Shown: in pieces, positions 48,424-61,469 of the stretch
Numbering within the stretch: position 1 is the first letter of the stretch
Layout of the letters: each line of letters starts with the position of its first letter
DNA from: Rhynochetos jubatus
Taxonomy: Eukaryota > Chordata > Aves > Eurypygiformes > Rhynochetidae
Reading direction: 5' to 3'
DNA length: 64,000 nt
NCBI GenBank assembly: GCA_027574665.1
Contig: CM050653.1
Span: 43,970,118-44,034,117, forward strand
The notes under the pieces: model-generated
Database searches by the model: none
What the model was told of the DNA's origin: nothing
The model's input: only the letters and a program-made list of their open reading frames with translations
Translations under genes and position numbers: made by a program

Positions 48424-50967
48424 GAGCAAGGAACACTTACAAGGAAAAAATTCAGTGGTAATGAAATAACCAAAGTCTTTCATCTTTTCCTTTATAATAT
48501 GCTTGTGTGCATACACAGAAAGTGCTACCCTCTGATTTGAATAATGACTTCAAGACAGAGGTATCAAAACAGTCGCTGCCTAAACCAAAATAATATCTAA
48601 TTTTCCTTCAAACAAAACAAATAAGAGTGCATGAAATAAACTATTTTATGCTGTGGATGACAGCTAAAACAGAATAGGAAAAACAAGCATTTAAAAGTCA
48701 TTAAAGATATCTCAAAAATTAAAAATAGAATCGAGTTGGCATACAAATGAAATGCGAGTGCTAGACTAGTCACTAAGAGCACAGCTGGAACAGCAAGGAC
48801 AACAAAGATCTGGGTCACTGCCATTCTTCATAAAGTAATGCTTTCCATGCTTTTTCAGCCAAGGATCCCATGCTTTTTGAGAAGTGCTTTACAATTATGC
48901 AGAGGGCAACCAAAGCAATACAAGGTCCTTGACTTCTCCAGGGCCACGCAACCGACCAGTTTAAGAAAAGTAAGATCTGTCCCATATCTCTTCTTGCCTA
49001 CTCCTGTGCTCTCAGGTTGTGTGCTACTTCACCCACACCTTTCAACACACAGTTGCTTAAACTCATGTGCCAGGGATGCTAGAATGAACTCTTTTGAGCT
49101 TCGTAGCCATAAACACCCTTGAGCAATTAAAGACTGTGTAAGGTAACACAGAAAAGTGAAAACAACAACATGAACCCTAAATAATGGGCTAGATTAGGTT
49201 CTGCTGCTGGAATTTTGAGCCTTGCTGGACTCTTTCTTCACTGGCTGTTTCAGAGTAGATGGAGCTCTACCACAGTCTGCATTAATTTCCCACGCTTACC
49301 GATGTCAGGGAAACATCGCAATGAGAAGAAAATTATATCCTTTTTAAGACTGCAATATTCAAATGGCACAGCAGATGCACAGGGATTGGCTCTGTGCTTC
49401 TCAGGCTTACCCAGGCTGGCAGAAAGGAGAGGTTCAAACTGGGGATCAAAGGGATGACTTCATCTGAGATGTGACAAAATGCAGAGAAGGGGGCAACTGC
49501 TGAAAGAAATTGGTTTCTTTTGTGTGCGCTCCTTTTAGTCTGCGATTTTTTTAGAAAGTGAAGCTCTCATTCAAAGAGAGGTTTCTTAATAAAAGTATTT
49601 TTTATTTGGGATAACTGTGATAAGAGGGCCTTCCACTTTCTAGATGTAACTAAGATCTCTGGGTTTGATTTATTCGGCTCCTTTATTCTAACCTTCAAAT
49701 GACTCCTGCAGTCTTTTATGCACAATCTGAATACAAGAAAAGGAAAGCTTCACAAATAAGAATAAACTGTGGTCGGATGAAACTGGAAATTTGGAACTCA
49801 AATTCTTCAGACAGTAAATGGCACAAAAATTCAGCCCCTCTTACCCTTGGAGACTCATTTGTGTAGCTACAAATCATAGGAAATATCTTTCAAGATGAAA
49901 TATGAAAAATGATAACAGAAAATAATTGCTTAACACATGCATAAAAGTATGACCTGAGCAGTAATGCTGTGATTACATTTACTACCCGAATAAATGCTTG
50001 GCTTTGAGGAAAAGAGATTCTCTCAAAAGACATATCTATAATTGCAACTCCTTTGAAATGAATGTAGTACAAGTCCTTAGAAAATGTTACACACAACTAA
50101 ACAATTTCTGCAGCTAATATACAGCAGAGCCTGAAAGCTCCCTGGTACAAGCTGCACCAAAACACCACGTTTGTCTCTTTGTGAATTCCTTTTAAAATTC
50201 TGTACCTCTCTGGGAATGACCCCCTCTTTACTTCATTATTTTTACGTGAATAAATACTACGAGAGAGGAAAAAGTGGGTGGATACCTTTGGAATATGTGA
50301 ACACTATCCATAACTTTGGTAAACTTCTGTAATAAACGACTGTAGCGGTGTGAAAAAATTTGCATCATTTTATGCTGCCTGTGCAAACACATTTGGAAAC
50401 TGAGATTTTACTATAAACTGCAATACTTCTGTCATTTTTAGTTAATTCTGAGCAGGATGCCCTTGGGAGCCACAAACCCCAGTTATAACTGAAGATAGTC
50501 TTGAATCCATCTCCTCATGTGTACATGCCTTACACTGACCATCAAACAAAAGTTATAGACAGATTTCTCACATGCTGCAACAGAGCACAGTGACCTTCAC
50601 ATGGTAATTAAGATAATTCTGTCTTTAGTGTAGGCTCTGCTTGCATGTTTCTTTGTTTGGTACTGTCCAGCTGACTGGAAGATGCACACCCTCATGTAAT
50701 CCTTGTCCACCTTTAGGCAGTCCACCACCTTCTCTGACCTTTCCCACTCAGAACCTAGGTCTTCCTTCAACGGAAAGCTGCAGAGTCACTGATTTGTGGC
50801 AAATGTGGCAAGAATTTGTTATATAATGATCTAAAAATGTATCTTACTAGTTGCTTCAAGTCAGCTGATATTTCACAAAATAAATTGTGTGGCATATGAT
50901 GTAGGAAGTCTGGAAGAAAAGAGCAGTAACGCCTGAGAAATGCAGAGAAAAGTTGCAATACTTAAAA

Positions 50968-51025
50968 TTTAGATCTTCAGTATTTTTTAGATCTTTACTT
51001 TACTTTAGATCTTTAGTACTTTTTG
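50968..51025. repeat. triplicated TTTAGATCTT tract
   Basis: TTTAGATCTTCAGTATTTTTT is echoed by TTTAGATCTTTAGTACTTTTT about 36 bases later (two mismatches in 21), with a third TTTAGATCTTTACTT in between. It looks like local slippage in a T-rich stretch. Confidence 0.8.
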
Positions 51026-53720
51026 GGTTTTCTAGTCTCCTCTTCCATTATGAAAATTTTTCATGAAGTTGTAAGTATTTTCTCAGTTCTTAAAAAATGA
51101 CCACATTAAGCATGTGCATTTCTATTTTACACACATGTAAAAATCTCTAATATATTGATATATAGGCCAGTAGTAGTGTTTTATGGTACCCAGGCTATTG
51201 CGAACACTAACTGGTGCTTTGTGAAAAGACACTGTGGTCTAACGCAGCCGAACCCTTCTGACACCTAGGCAGGATCTGCAGCTTTTCCCGTACTTGGACA
51301 AAACCTCCCACATACTTCTTTCAGCCTAGAATGTACTTGTAAAGAAACCACTCCCATTAATGAAATGCAAATAAAGTGCAGTAGTAAAGCATTTACTAAA
51401 TATTAAATACAAGGCTATTTCAAGTAAAATATTCCCAAATCTAATACCAATCCTTTGATTGTTCCAAGCTCCTTACAGCAACTACATACACTCTGCACGC
51501 TTTTTTCCAACCCTCATGCAGACCATCCAGAGCATTTTAATCAGAAAGTTCCTATTCGAACCACATACCTCCTTCTCTATGGATTTGGGAAAAATCAAGC
51601 CTCGGTTACACCTTCAGAGGCAGCATTCTTCACCCCCTGCAGCCCCTGTTTCCGTAGTCCCCTTACGTATGCTGGCGTACCTGCTCGATACAGCTGAATG
51701 ACGAACTGATACAGCTACCAACCAGTAAGCAATAAGAATGGCAATGACAGCGTTGAAGGCAAACTTAGTAGGTAGAGGCTGGAGCTGCTGCTGAAGAAAG
51801 ACCTGAGCAAGTATGGTCGTAGTGGGAGAACATCTGCAAGTTACTTGTGCACCAGCCAAAGCAGATAAATCACAGTCTCCAGGTGTACGCAAGTATTTGC
51901 AAGACAGCAAACAAAGCTACATCATGTATCGGGCTGTAAACTTGAAGATTCTGAGCACAGCCCTGTTACCAGCTCCTACTACGTTGATTTATTATCCACA
52001 TTGGCCTACCAATCATAGCACTTTCTTTCAGAGGGCACAGTTGGAGACTAAGGAACATGCCCACGAAGCAGGACCCAATATGACTATTTCATTCTAATGT
52101 AATTCCTAGCTAGAGAGTTGTAATATGATTGATTTTGTGTTAAAGTCACAATCAGAAGGATCTCTGACCTCTGAAAAGTTACATGGGCAATTTTTGCTAA
52201 ATTAGGACTCAAATCTCCACAAGTTGGATTCATGTATGTTGTGTGACAGATATGTTTTATAATTGATATGTCACTTAAAACACAGGCAGTATATAATGTG
52301 GTTAAGTATTTCAGTGAAACTTAAATTACAACCCCAAAGCACCAGAAAAATGCTGTAAAATACCCATAAGGGCTTGGTTCAAATAACAGAAAACAAGAAA
52401 TTAGGGGGTTGAGGCTTGGAACTATCAGAAAATCCCCTAAAACCACATGAATTTCAGGGAATTAAAAGATGGTTCCAGGTTACACTTTGAATTTGGGGGC
52501 ATCTATCACTATGAAACAGGTCATTAACAGTATTTAAAACTAATCTTCATGTGAACGCATTGATGTTTTTGGTCGCACATTATATAAACAAAACCAACCA
52601 AGGGTGAATTCGATGTTTCAATTTATGGAATGGCAACTGGAAATCCTGCTTTGCTTATGCACCTGACCTTGCTGTGCTTACGGTGTCTCTTTGCAAAACT
52701 GCTGAATACTAATTTTTAAGCACGTCGTCCTTCAAGCGCTGCTTTAAGCACCCCCCACCACATGAACAGATGAAGCAAACTGCCGACAAGCTGCAGTGCA
52801 TGTAGGACACAGAGTGTGGTTAACAAACAGCGTCCTGTAAAACCACAAAGGCCAACTAAGTCTCTGATTAAGTCAAATGAAATCAGCACTGTTACGCCAG
52901 GATTACATTTATATCTAACTTCTTAGGCACCTCTGTCCATTTAAACACAGATGTCTTGAAAAATTTCTTACCCTCGCCACAAAAATACTAGACAAAACTA
53001 AGCCTGACCTTGGAGAAAATTTGTAGAAGGGGAACAAAGCAGCAATTAACCCCTAAGAATTGCACTTCCATTTTCTATCCTCCCACTGCTGACTTTGTCA
53101 TTCCTTTAATAACAGAGAGATTTTCAAAATTTCTAGTCCATTAACCAACAGCTTGTGGATACCAAGCAGCAGACGGGAGAAGGCACATTAAAATTAGGTT
53201 TTGTTCGGGAAAGAAAAAATAGAAAATGCTGCACATAACTGTACAGGAAGGAAGATGATATCAGAGCAACTCAAAATTTGAAGCTTTTAAAAATATTTAA
53301 GGATGTTTCTATAGCTTTACAGGACTCACGCTTTGGAGTCTTGTTGCTAACCAGGACTACTTTGTGCAGAATTTCTGCCTTTTTTGCCATGAAGAGATAA
53401 AATATGGTATTTAAAATGTTTGAAAAATAATATAGAATTATTCTTAATATCTGATAGCTTAAAGCTAATAAATACAGATGTACTGAATTTTAGAACTAAA
53501 ATGTTACTTTAATACTTTACGGATTCCGTGTGTACCATGATGTGTCTATAGATAGGAAATTTTACTATCAAATGCACTAGAATAATTAATTTGTAAATGT
53601 ACTGTCCATTTTCCTGGCTTTACTTTAGATATTTAATTGAGCTTTCTATGTTGCAAATTACATTCTTAAGGGACGTCTTTCATTTCATCAAATTAATGCT
53701 CTGCCAACTTAATATGCTCA

Positions 53721-54197
53721 CTAAGAGTAGTAGTCTTCACAACAATCAACCAGCTCTCTGAATCCTCTTTTGGATGTTAAAAAGCCATTATTTCTATTCC
53801 TAAGATCTTTGCCATTGCTCTCTCCAGACATAGCCTTGCTTATAATATTAGCTATCAGGAGATTAACATAATGTGCTAAACGGGTAATAAAATCTTTTAT
53901 ATGTTTTGTATTTATTGTTTGAAAATTTCTACTTTTCCTCTTCATCAACACAGTGCTGTGACAGATTTGGACAGCGATTCTATGGACTGTCATAAATTTA
54001 TGATGAAACATTAACTGAGATCTGTATTCAGGTTGTAATCTGACACCACAGAATCTTCTTCTGGAGCTCCCTGTATGGAAATGAGAATGAAGAAATAGAA
54101 ATTCCTCTGAGGTTATAGTTTTTGGTGTCTGATAGAGGAAAGAGGGAGAGAACAAGAACTGTTCTTCTCCTCCCCAAGTCAATTCACACACACACAC
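53721..54197 (-). other. longest open frame in the window (158 codons), doubtful
   Basis: An uninterrupted frame with Met at the right end, inside AT-rich DNA. The N-terminus MCVCEL is encoded by the CA microsatellite at 54185-54198. Composition is mixed (basic, with RRR and KRKSR patches), with no signal peptide, zinc-finger spacing, repeat or transmembrane segment that I can see, and it resembles no protein known to me. A frame of this size is expected occasionally by chance in 64 kb read six ways, so I do not call it a gene. Confidence 0.12.
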
Positions 54198-54198
54198 A
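54185..54198. repeat. (CA)7 microsatellite
   Basis: Seven perfect CA units after AATT. Confidence 0.9.
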
Positions 54199-57100
54199 AA
54201 ATCAAAGACAGGCAGCCCTGAAATGCCCAGGCTCCCTTTCCTGCCCCAACCAAGGAGTGATTATTTATACAAATCCAAGCAGCTCCCCAGGGACACAGCA
54301 AAAGCCCACTTCCCTGCAATACACCACAGCACTGTATTTCCCCAGGCATCCTCACAGGAAAGTGCAGATTCGATCTACTCAGGCCGTGAAGGAAACCGTG
54401 CGAGGTTTTCCTGCATTTGGGTGAATTTCTCTCTCTTGAGGGATGGAAATAACACCAATTCTCCCTCTTTCGCTTTTACACATGTACTCCTCCATTTTTT
54501 TGTTCTTCTTACAAATTTCATGAGGGCAATTTTGAAACTATTTGGATTTTTTAAAAGAAAAAACAAAAGAACATCAAAAGAAAACTTAAAGAATCTGAAA
54601 ACTTTCATTTTGTTTTGCCCTTTCTGCCTTCTCAAACTCTCTTCTCCCACACATAATTTGGTTCAAGTGTGAAATTACAGTCTCCCAACAAGATTTCCCA
54701 CTGTATTAACTTTAGTATCAAACTTTTTAGAGCGGTTGCATTCCCTGCACCTGAGTAGAGAACAAACATTATAAGCCTCTTCCAAATGCCCATGGACCTA
54801 GAGTTCAAGTTTAGAACTTTATTTTTCATTTAAATAACCAAATACATTTTTGCCCCTCATTTACAAAGAAGCTGTATTTCATCCATTTACGCAGATCTAT
54901 AAAATGTGCAAGACGACAGCTTTCTGGATGTTAATTCCAAAGCTTCATGCTCTAGGGAGTCCCACCCGAGCACAAGCAGGGGGCCGTACACGTGCCAGGA
55001 GATTAAGTACAAAACCCCTATTACCTGTTACTGGAGATACATTTCAAGTAATGAGTTAGCATTTAGAGGGTTTCCTTTGCATATATGTCTGCTTAAGGAA
55101 ATCTGCTTTTTCCAAGGAGTGCAGACTACTTCTCTATCACACGCAAAGACATCCCTTGCCACTGCCCCTGCCTTCAACATCGAGAATCTCACAGCAGCTC
55201 TTGCATGATTAACAGAGCCATGAAGCAATGGCTGCTCCTAAGACTGTCTTAATTAACCCTGATTCCCCTCACCGCTTCTTTTACCTTTGTGATCCAAAGA
55301 TCTGAGAAAGCACTTCCAATCCCCTTCCACATCTTCAGAAGTCTCTTTAAAAGGTGGCAGCTGGCAGTGTCACTCTCCTCAAATTAATCTAAGTAGCTTC
55401 ACGGGGATATCCATTGCTCCGTCTTGTGACACCAATGGTCTCATTACGGCAGGACTGAAATTCCCACAGCAAAGTGCAGTTCTAGGAGGAACCACTCTCA
55501 ATCTCTGAAGCATCTCTGTTTCAAGGACACAAAGCTACACAAGACAGAGAGAATTGCCTTCCCCCTCCCCAGTCTCTGCAATAGTTGCTCAAATAGGAAA
55601 ACACTCACAGCACTCTTCCCTTCTCTTTATCAAAGCAGAAGAGAACAGGATACATTTTGTGCTCCTTGGACATAGTTGAATGGAGAAGAAGCATCAGCTG
55701 GATCCACGCAGCTCAAACCCACGGCTGACAGAAAGAACATTGCTGCTTTTCTCAACATGAGACAACCACAGCCTGGCAGATTAATATTCAGACAATACTT
55801 AACCAGTGAAGCTACAGACCAAGGGGCATTGATCTAACTACTTATCCTCTGCATCAATAAATATCAGAGGTTATACATCCCTACAACAGACAGATCTTTT
55901 CCATGAAAAGATTCATGTTACTCGTTTAGTCACGAATTTCTTCAACTTGTTAAATTCTGAGGCGCTTACACAGATGCATACAAATATGCCATTTATATAT
56001 CAACAAAGGACTAAGGCAATTACAGTCTTTTTAAATGTTATAGCACATACTGTATTATGCATGTGAGGAACAATATATCAATCTCACTGTTCTCCTTGTT
56101 GAATATAAATGTAGTATCTGTATAATACAACCATTCGTATCTCAGACAATTACTTACTTGTCTATTTCGCTCTGCAGTATCTTCTAGCAGAATGGTATCA
56201 CATACAACGAATGGCATAGCATAGGCATTTATAAACACCAGCCTTGGAATATGTACATATAGCATGGTTTGGGGAAGCATTTTTAACATAAAATTGCAGG
56301 GTATGTATGGGAAGATCACCTGCCAGATTATCCCGGGGGAAAGGAGCTGGAGTGCTGCTGATCATTAGATATGACATACCCATCACCATTATAGCTGTGA
56401 AGAAAATGAGGGAAGAGGAACTGCCACAGAGATGCTACAGAAAGAAATCAGTAATACAGTATCATATATAGGCAAAAGTAAACAAGAACCCCATCCAGTG
56501 TTCAAAGAATCTTAATTAACTTGAAAAATCAAGCACTTGAAAGTTCAAGAATGTCAGATTTATGGTTGCCTCTGCACTTGTCATTGTACAATCATCTTCT
56601 GTACTACATAAAGATAACCTACCCACCACTTTATTTACACAAACACACAGAAGAATTATCTCAAGCACTTCTTTATTCACATTTTCAGTGGATAGTTATT
56701 GGTTCCACTGAATTTATTCTGCATTTACTACTAATTGACATGAATGTCTCATATTCACCAATTTAATGATAATCTAAGGACTTTCAAAGATAACCATAGG
56801 AAAAGAAGAAAACTTACAAAAATACAGGCACAATCTCAGAAGCATTTCTCACTTTCTATTTTCTTTTCTCTCTCAAGTGGATTCGAACTGAAGTAGAGTA
56901 AGGATTTACTAAAGATGCTCACTGCTCTGCTAAGATGAATCATTTCACCTCACTCTCAAACCTAATTAGCAATATGTTAGCGAGTGAGGAGAACAGATAA
57001 CAGGCATCTAATCTGCCAAATGCTGCATCCACAGAGGCTCATTTATCTAACCTGCGTGGTGTTTGGTGAAATTCTGGACAGATTGCTGCGCCCTTAGAGA

Positions 57101-57239
57101 AGACGGCCTTTGTATCAGACGTGACCTTGCAATTTCTGAAACATGAGGTTTAACTTTCACGTACTGAATATTTGGGTATGAAATACTGAGCTCAGAGGTT
57201 ATATGAAAAATTGATTCACAGCGATGTATATTATATTAC

Positions 57240-57253
57240 AAAAAAAAAAAAAA
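57240..57253. repeat. poly-A run (14)
   Basis: Fourteen consecutive A after TATATTAC. No retroposed sequence is recognised upstream, so it is read as low-complexity sequence. Confidence 0.85.
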
Positions 57254-57330
57254 TCTCATTGGTCATTTAGGAGCCATTACTATCATTACCTTATGAAGGT
57301 GATTAATCTCTTCCAAAAATACTGCATTTA

Positions 57331-58195
57331 TAGTTTGGGACCCATTTTCTTTCATAATTCAGTTAACGACCTTAGGATGAAAATGAAGATGCACTAATGC
57401 AGTTTGTTAAGGATACAAAGTCAGAAGCTAGAGTCTTCTTCCGAGAGGAGGACGATTGGAATGTCCTGGGGGGGGAATGCATGATCTTGAAGACCCCCGA
57501 AACAGAACCCGGTTGAATATAATAGTCCAAAGGGCACAAAGGACTAATAACAAGAATTCCTGATATATACTGGGAGCTCATTAGTTGGAAATAGCAGCCT
57601 ATTTTAGTCAGTCACAGGATGAGTATGAGCCACTTAATTGAATCTGACCATGAAAAGGGCAAGGAAAGGTACTTTTGTAAAAAAGGGGGAGTATTCATAT
57701 CATTGTATAGCTCGAAGCGAGACCTCATCTAAAGTATTTGCTATAATTCCAGTTACACATGTTCAAAAAAAAAAAAAAAAAAAAGAATTCAGATTTGAAC
57801 AGGTGTTGAACTGGACTATTACAGAGATCAAACATAAACCTATCTTAGGGGAGGAGAACTGAAGGGCTTTGGGTTTTTTATGCTGAAATATGAAGCCGGG
57901 GAAGAAAGGTATCTGCTTGCAGCAATTGCACTGCAAGCAAAAGATATGTTAAATCTATGAGACAATGTTGGTGTTAGAACAAATGGGTAGAACCCAGTTG
58001 TGAATAAATTAAGGATGGAAGAAGGTTTGTAATCATCATTACAGGGTGTGGTCCTGCTACAACCTTCCAAAAGGAGAAACTGGGGAAGGAAGGTGGAACC
58101 TAACCAGCCTAGGTAAAAGACCATATAATGTCGCATGCCACAGCAGAGGACTGGATTTGGTGACCTCTGAAGCCCCTTAAAATCCAGAGTTTCTA
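57331..58195 (+). mobile_element. old CR1 LINE, 5'-truncated, inactive
   Basis: A nearly 870-bp sense-strand copy of an ancient CR1 lineage. The left end AGTTTGGGACCCATTTTCTT (57332) is the LGP.LFN.FINDL block. The catalytic motif is FVKD (57403-57414) where the family has FADD. Next come GGACTAATAACAAGAATTCC and GGGAGCTCATTAGTTGGAAA (57540-57592), CACAGGATGAGTATGAGCC (57612), GAGACCTCATCTAAAGTATT (57719), an A-run, then GAACAGGTGTTGAACTGG. The 3' part reads GACAATGTTGGTGTTAGAAC, AAATGGGTAGAACCC, GACTGGATTTGGTGACCTCT and GAAGCCCCTTAAAATCCAGA. These match, in order, the turtle-type ancestral CR1 as I remember it. It is riddled with indels and stops and inserted well before the copy at 8319. 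Confidence 0.85.
57765..57784. repeat. (A)20 expanded inside the old CR1
   Basis: Twenty A between GTTC and GAATTCAG. Related CR1 copies have about six A at this spot, so the run is a later microsatellite expansion of an internal A-stretch and not a retrotransposon tail. Confidence 0.8.
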
Positions 58196-59643
58196 CTGGC
58201 TTAGCTGAAAGCTCTCATGTATCTAAAGGGCTGTTTGCAGATACAAGTACCACAGCCACCACAGCCCATACAGTGATTAAATTTATTTTAAACAGCCTTT
58301 TTCATTCTGAACTATATTTATACTTCAAAATAGCCATTTGTAAAACCTTAATGAGACACAATTGTGCAGTCATAGTTTTGGTACCCACAGCAGAATTACA
58401 GTCATGCAGTTCAAGATCAGATTCTGTGTCACAAGCTATCTATATCTGAAGCGTGCAAGTCGAAAGCGCTCTGCATCTAGTGGGCATGCTTGGCTTTTAA
58501 ATCTGATACCTTGTTTGAAGCAGCCAGTCTGTCTCAGGAAAAATTGAGACCATTAAAGATAAGTCATCTTAACCTGTAAAAGCGGAGGAATTTTATAGCT
58601 ACGACAATGACCTCTGGGTATTTATTCTCTATTTAATTGTTTACTAAATAAAGCCTCTAAATAAACCAATAGTGAGAGAGGAAAGAAACTCTCCCAGCAT
58701 GATATATGATAAACAACGGTTCCATAGTAAACTACTATGATCAATCTCCTATTGCTTAACCAATTACAGCAGGTGCACTTACAGGTTCTCATAATCCAAG
58801 CTAAGCAATCTATATATAACTAGAATCTGATGAAGGCCAATTTCCAGTACTATTCTTTTTTTTGTGTCACTAACATACCTTTTTTGTGATTATCTATGTT
58901 TCTGCTACATAAAAGTTCTTCCAGATAAAATACGCTATCTCAAGATAGAAATGGTTCCACACAATTGTTAAATGGAGTCATTTGCTCAGTTATGAGTTAT
59001 AATATGGGAGGGAGAAAGAAGCTTCACGACCTCCTGTAATATTAAGATTTCTAAATGAGCATTTCCATAATGTTGACTGAACCTTCTAAGTATTTAGAAA
59101 TGTGAACAGTTAATATCGCAATGTAAAAGGCATCAGTTAGTCAATATTCAAATTCTGAGACCATTAGAGAACTGCCTCTTCATGTACAAGAAAATTCATG
59201 GCAGCCAAAGTAATTTCTCAAGACTCATGGCTTTACTAAAGACATGTTCGAACTGTTGCGCTGTCTGTACAAGACTTACATAAACACAACAGGAGAAGAT
59301 AAGCACTCAATAATTTAGTTCAACAACAATATAATTCGTTTTAAAATAGCTTGTTGGAAACACTCCGATTTTAACTCTATGGAAAGAACTTGTCATCCCT
59401 TTATTAAGGCCTGCCAGAATAAAGTAAATAATGACACAAAAGCTAGAGTTCTTAATATTAATCCAAATGTAAATTTTCAGCAAAATTATTCTCTACTCAA
59501 AGAGTAATTCATCTTTGTTAGAATAAGATACAGCATTTTTCATACAGCACAAAACACTGATTCCTATGTGTAAAGTAGTAAAGCTATTCAGTCAAAGGCA
59601 GTCGGTACCTCCAAAATGCAGTCACTTCACACAGCTTCAGAAT

Positions 59644-59677
59644 ACACTTTGAAGGCACATACACTTTGAAGGCACAT
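59644..59677. repeat. perfect 17-bp tandem duplication
   Basis: ACACTTTGAAGGCACAT occurs twice head to tail with no mismatch, suggesting a recent event. Confidence 0.95.
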
Positions 59678-61217
59678 TTTGAGCTTTACCTAAAACAGAA
59701 CCACGTATATACAGCCTGCGACTTTTATTGGGAAGGCTTTTTTCATTCATGAGAGCACAGTAAAACATTTTAGAATACTAATTTACTAAACAAACATGAA
59801 CACTATAGCTAAATAATATATAATTTCTTGATAGACCAAGCCTTCAAGGACAATTTGAACCAAGGGCATGTGTCTCTTAAAAAGGGAGACATACCGTATC
59901 AGCTAATTTTTATATATAACCACAAACATTTTTGTATACTAAAAAGTCTTTATATGGTGAAACTTCGTAATACACATAGGGATGTGTTGATGGCTGTTAT
60001 TCTGAAGAATCGGGTTTGCTTTTACATAATGAGATTAAATTGTTACATTGGAAAAAATATAATAAACTTTGCTAGGTTTGCTCAACTAAGGAAACTACAG
60101 GATCCTGTCAAATACATGCCTGTCTATATAGAATTAAATTGAGGACTGGCAGTAGCAGAGGTTCACCCTGAACTCCAAACTACTTTGCAAGTGCAAGGGT
60201 CGAGTGCTACCCTCATAATCATTACAGTTTTGCCAAACTCTCTTGGCAACTTACTAATAATGACGTAAAATACATTCACTTGTTACAGTGGGTGATGAAA
60301 ATACTAAGGATATTCTTCTTATTTATGAAAAAAAGTAATTACCCTGGCTCTTCAGACGAGTTGAATTTTATGAAACGGAGTTATCACAGTTATTTTACAG
60401 TTTACAATTTACATTAAAGGATCCCTTTATATTTAAAGACCAAACCCCCAAGTTATACTATGTGAGCAGTGGATATAGAGAGAACTCGCCCATTTTTGAT
60501 GTGTCTTACATCCTTCAAAACTGTTGCCACAATAATCTAACGTCCTTTCAGATGTCTTCCCCAACTGCTCTCTATTTCAACACAATATTGTCAGCATCTC
60601 CTCACTCCTCAGCCTGCCTAGCTTATACCTTTCAGCTTTTCTTCCATTTTCTTCCAAATAATTTCAGGAAGCAGTATCTGTGTGAGCACAGATTGGTTAT
60701 ATACTGAATGTGGGCCATGTTAACTTGAATTTCTCAGGTTTATGCTGTGGATTTTCCCCAAGCAGAAGAGCAGGGGGAAAGCTCATCAGCAGCTCTGCGA
60801 ACTGTTGCTTTTCATGAAACTTGTAAAACAGACTAATGAACGTACAGACAAGCAGCAAAATAGTGTATAAATCATATCATGAGAAAAATAGACTATATAG
60901 TTTACAATTGTCCAGACCAACTCAAAGAAGCAGATTAATTTCTAAGAATGATGCGTGGTATTTATTTTGCCATTTGTGATCAATATTACTTAAGCCTGGT
61001 AACTTAATTTACATTTATTTCTTATCTATGCTAATTTTTTTTTCCCCCTCTCATGCCTGAGTTTTTTTTCCCTGTTTTAATTTTAAGGCACAGCAGGGTT
61101 CCTGCTGTTCCTAATAGCTTTCACTGACAAAAGAACACATGCCTATAATACAATAGTGTAAAAATTATAAGCAGAAAGCAACCAAACCAAAGCAAACCAG
61201 CACCCAAACACGCACAC

Positions 61218-61469
61218 CTATCAGCTGGGGAATTCTCGCTGACTTCAGCTGCTGTTAGCTTTTTCTTTGGCAGCTTCCCCTTCCCCTGGAAAGCTCCAAG
61301 CTCATTTAAAACCTGGCTGAGTTCAGCAGTAATTCCACTTTCTGTTAGTTTTAAGTGGCTAATAACAGGATGTTTCCATACAGATGCCTGGAAACTCTGC
61401 AGTGGCCCACGGCATGACTTTTGATTCACTTGAGGAATTGGTTCTGGAAGACTCCCTAAGTCCAAGTCC
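61218..61469 (-). other. possible phase-symmetric coding exon, unproven
   Basis: Inside a 128-codon minus-strand frame (61121-61507), the strand reads CACCTCTGTCTCAG just before 61469 (acceptor-like) and GATAG then GTGTGCG after 61218 (donor-like). The bounded segment is exactly 252 bases, with the same splice phase at both ends, and translates without stops through ...QKSCRGPLQSFQ... and ...GKLPKKKLTAAEV.... No domain or family is recognised, the pyrimidine tract is mediocre, and both signals are common by chance. The hydrophobic C-terminal end of the larger frame (LLWFGCFLLIIFTLLYY) would lie beyond the donor. Confidence 0.15.

Larger units (their letters stand above)
47015..57330. other. 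AT-rich unique sequence, no gene seen
   Basis: Ten kilobases without a recognised exon. Contents listed separately are tandem duplications (48392-48423, 50968-51025), a CA run (54185-54198), a 158-codon open frame (53721-54197, minus) and an A-run (57240-57253). A somewhat GC-richer part at 47280-47620 has a 103-codon minus-strand frame with no motif. 48845-49120 faintly recalls a SINE tail (GTGCTTTACAATTATGCAGA), too weak to call. Confidence 0.65.

Noticed and set aside
48845-48960. SINE-like string near GTGCTTTACAATTATGCAGA
   Set aside because: The similarity to old amniote SINE tails is partial and does not continue on either side.
57240-57253. A-run as the tail of a processed pseudogene
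   Set aside because: No gene-like sequence or target duplication is visible upstream.
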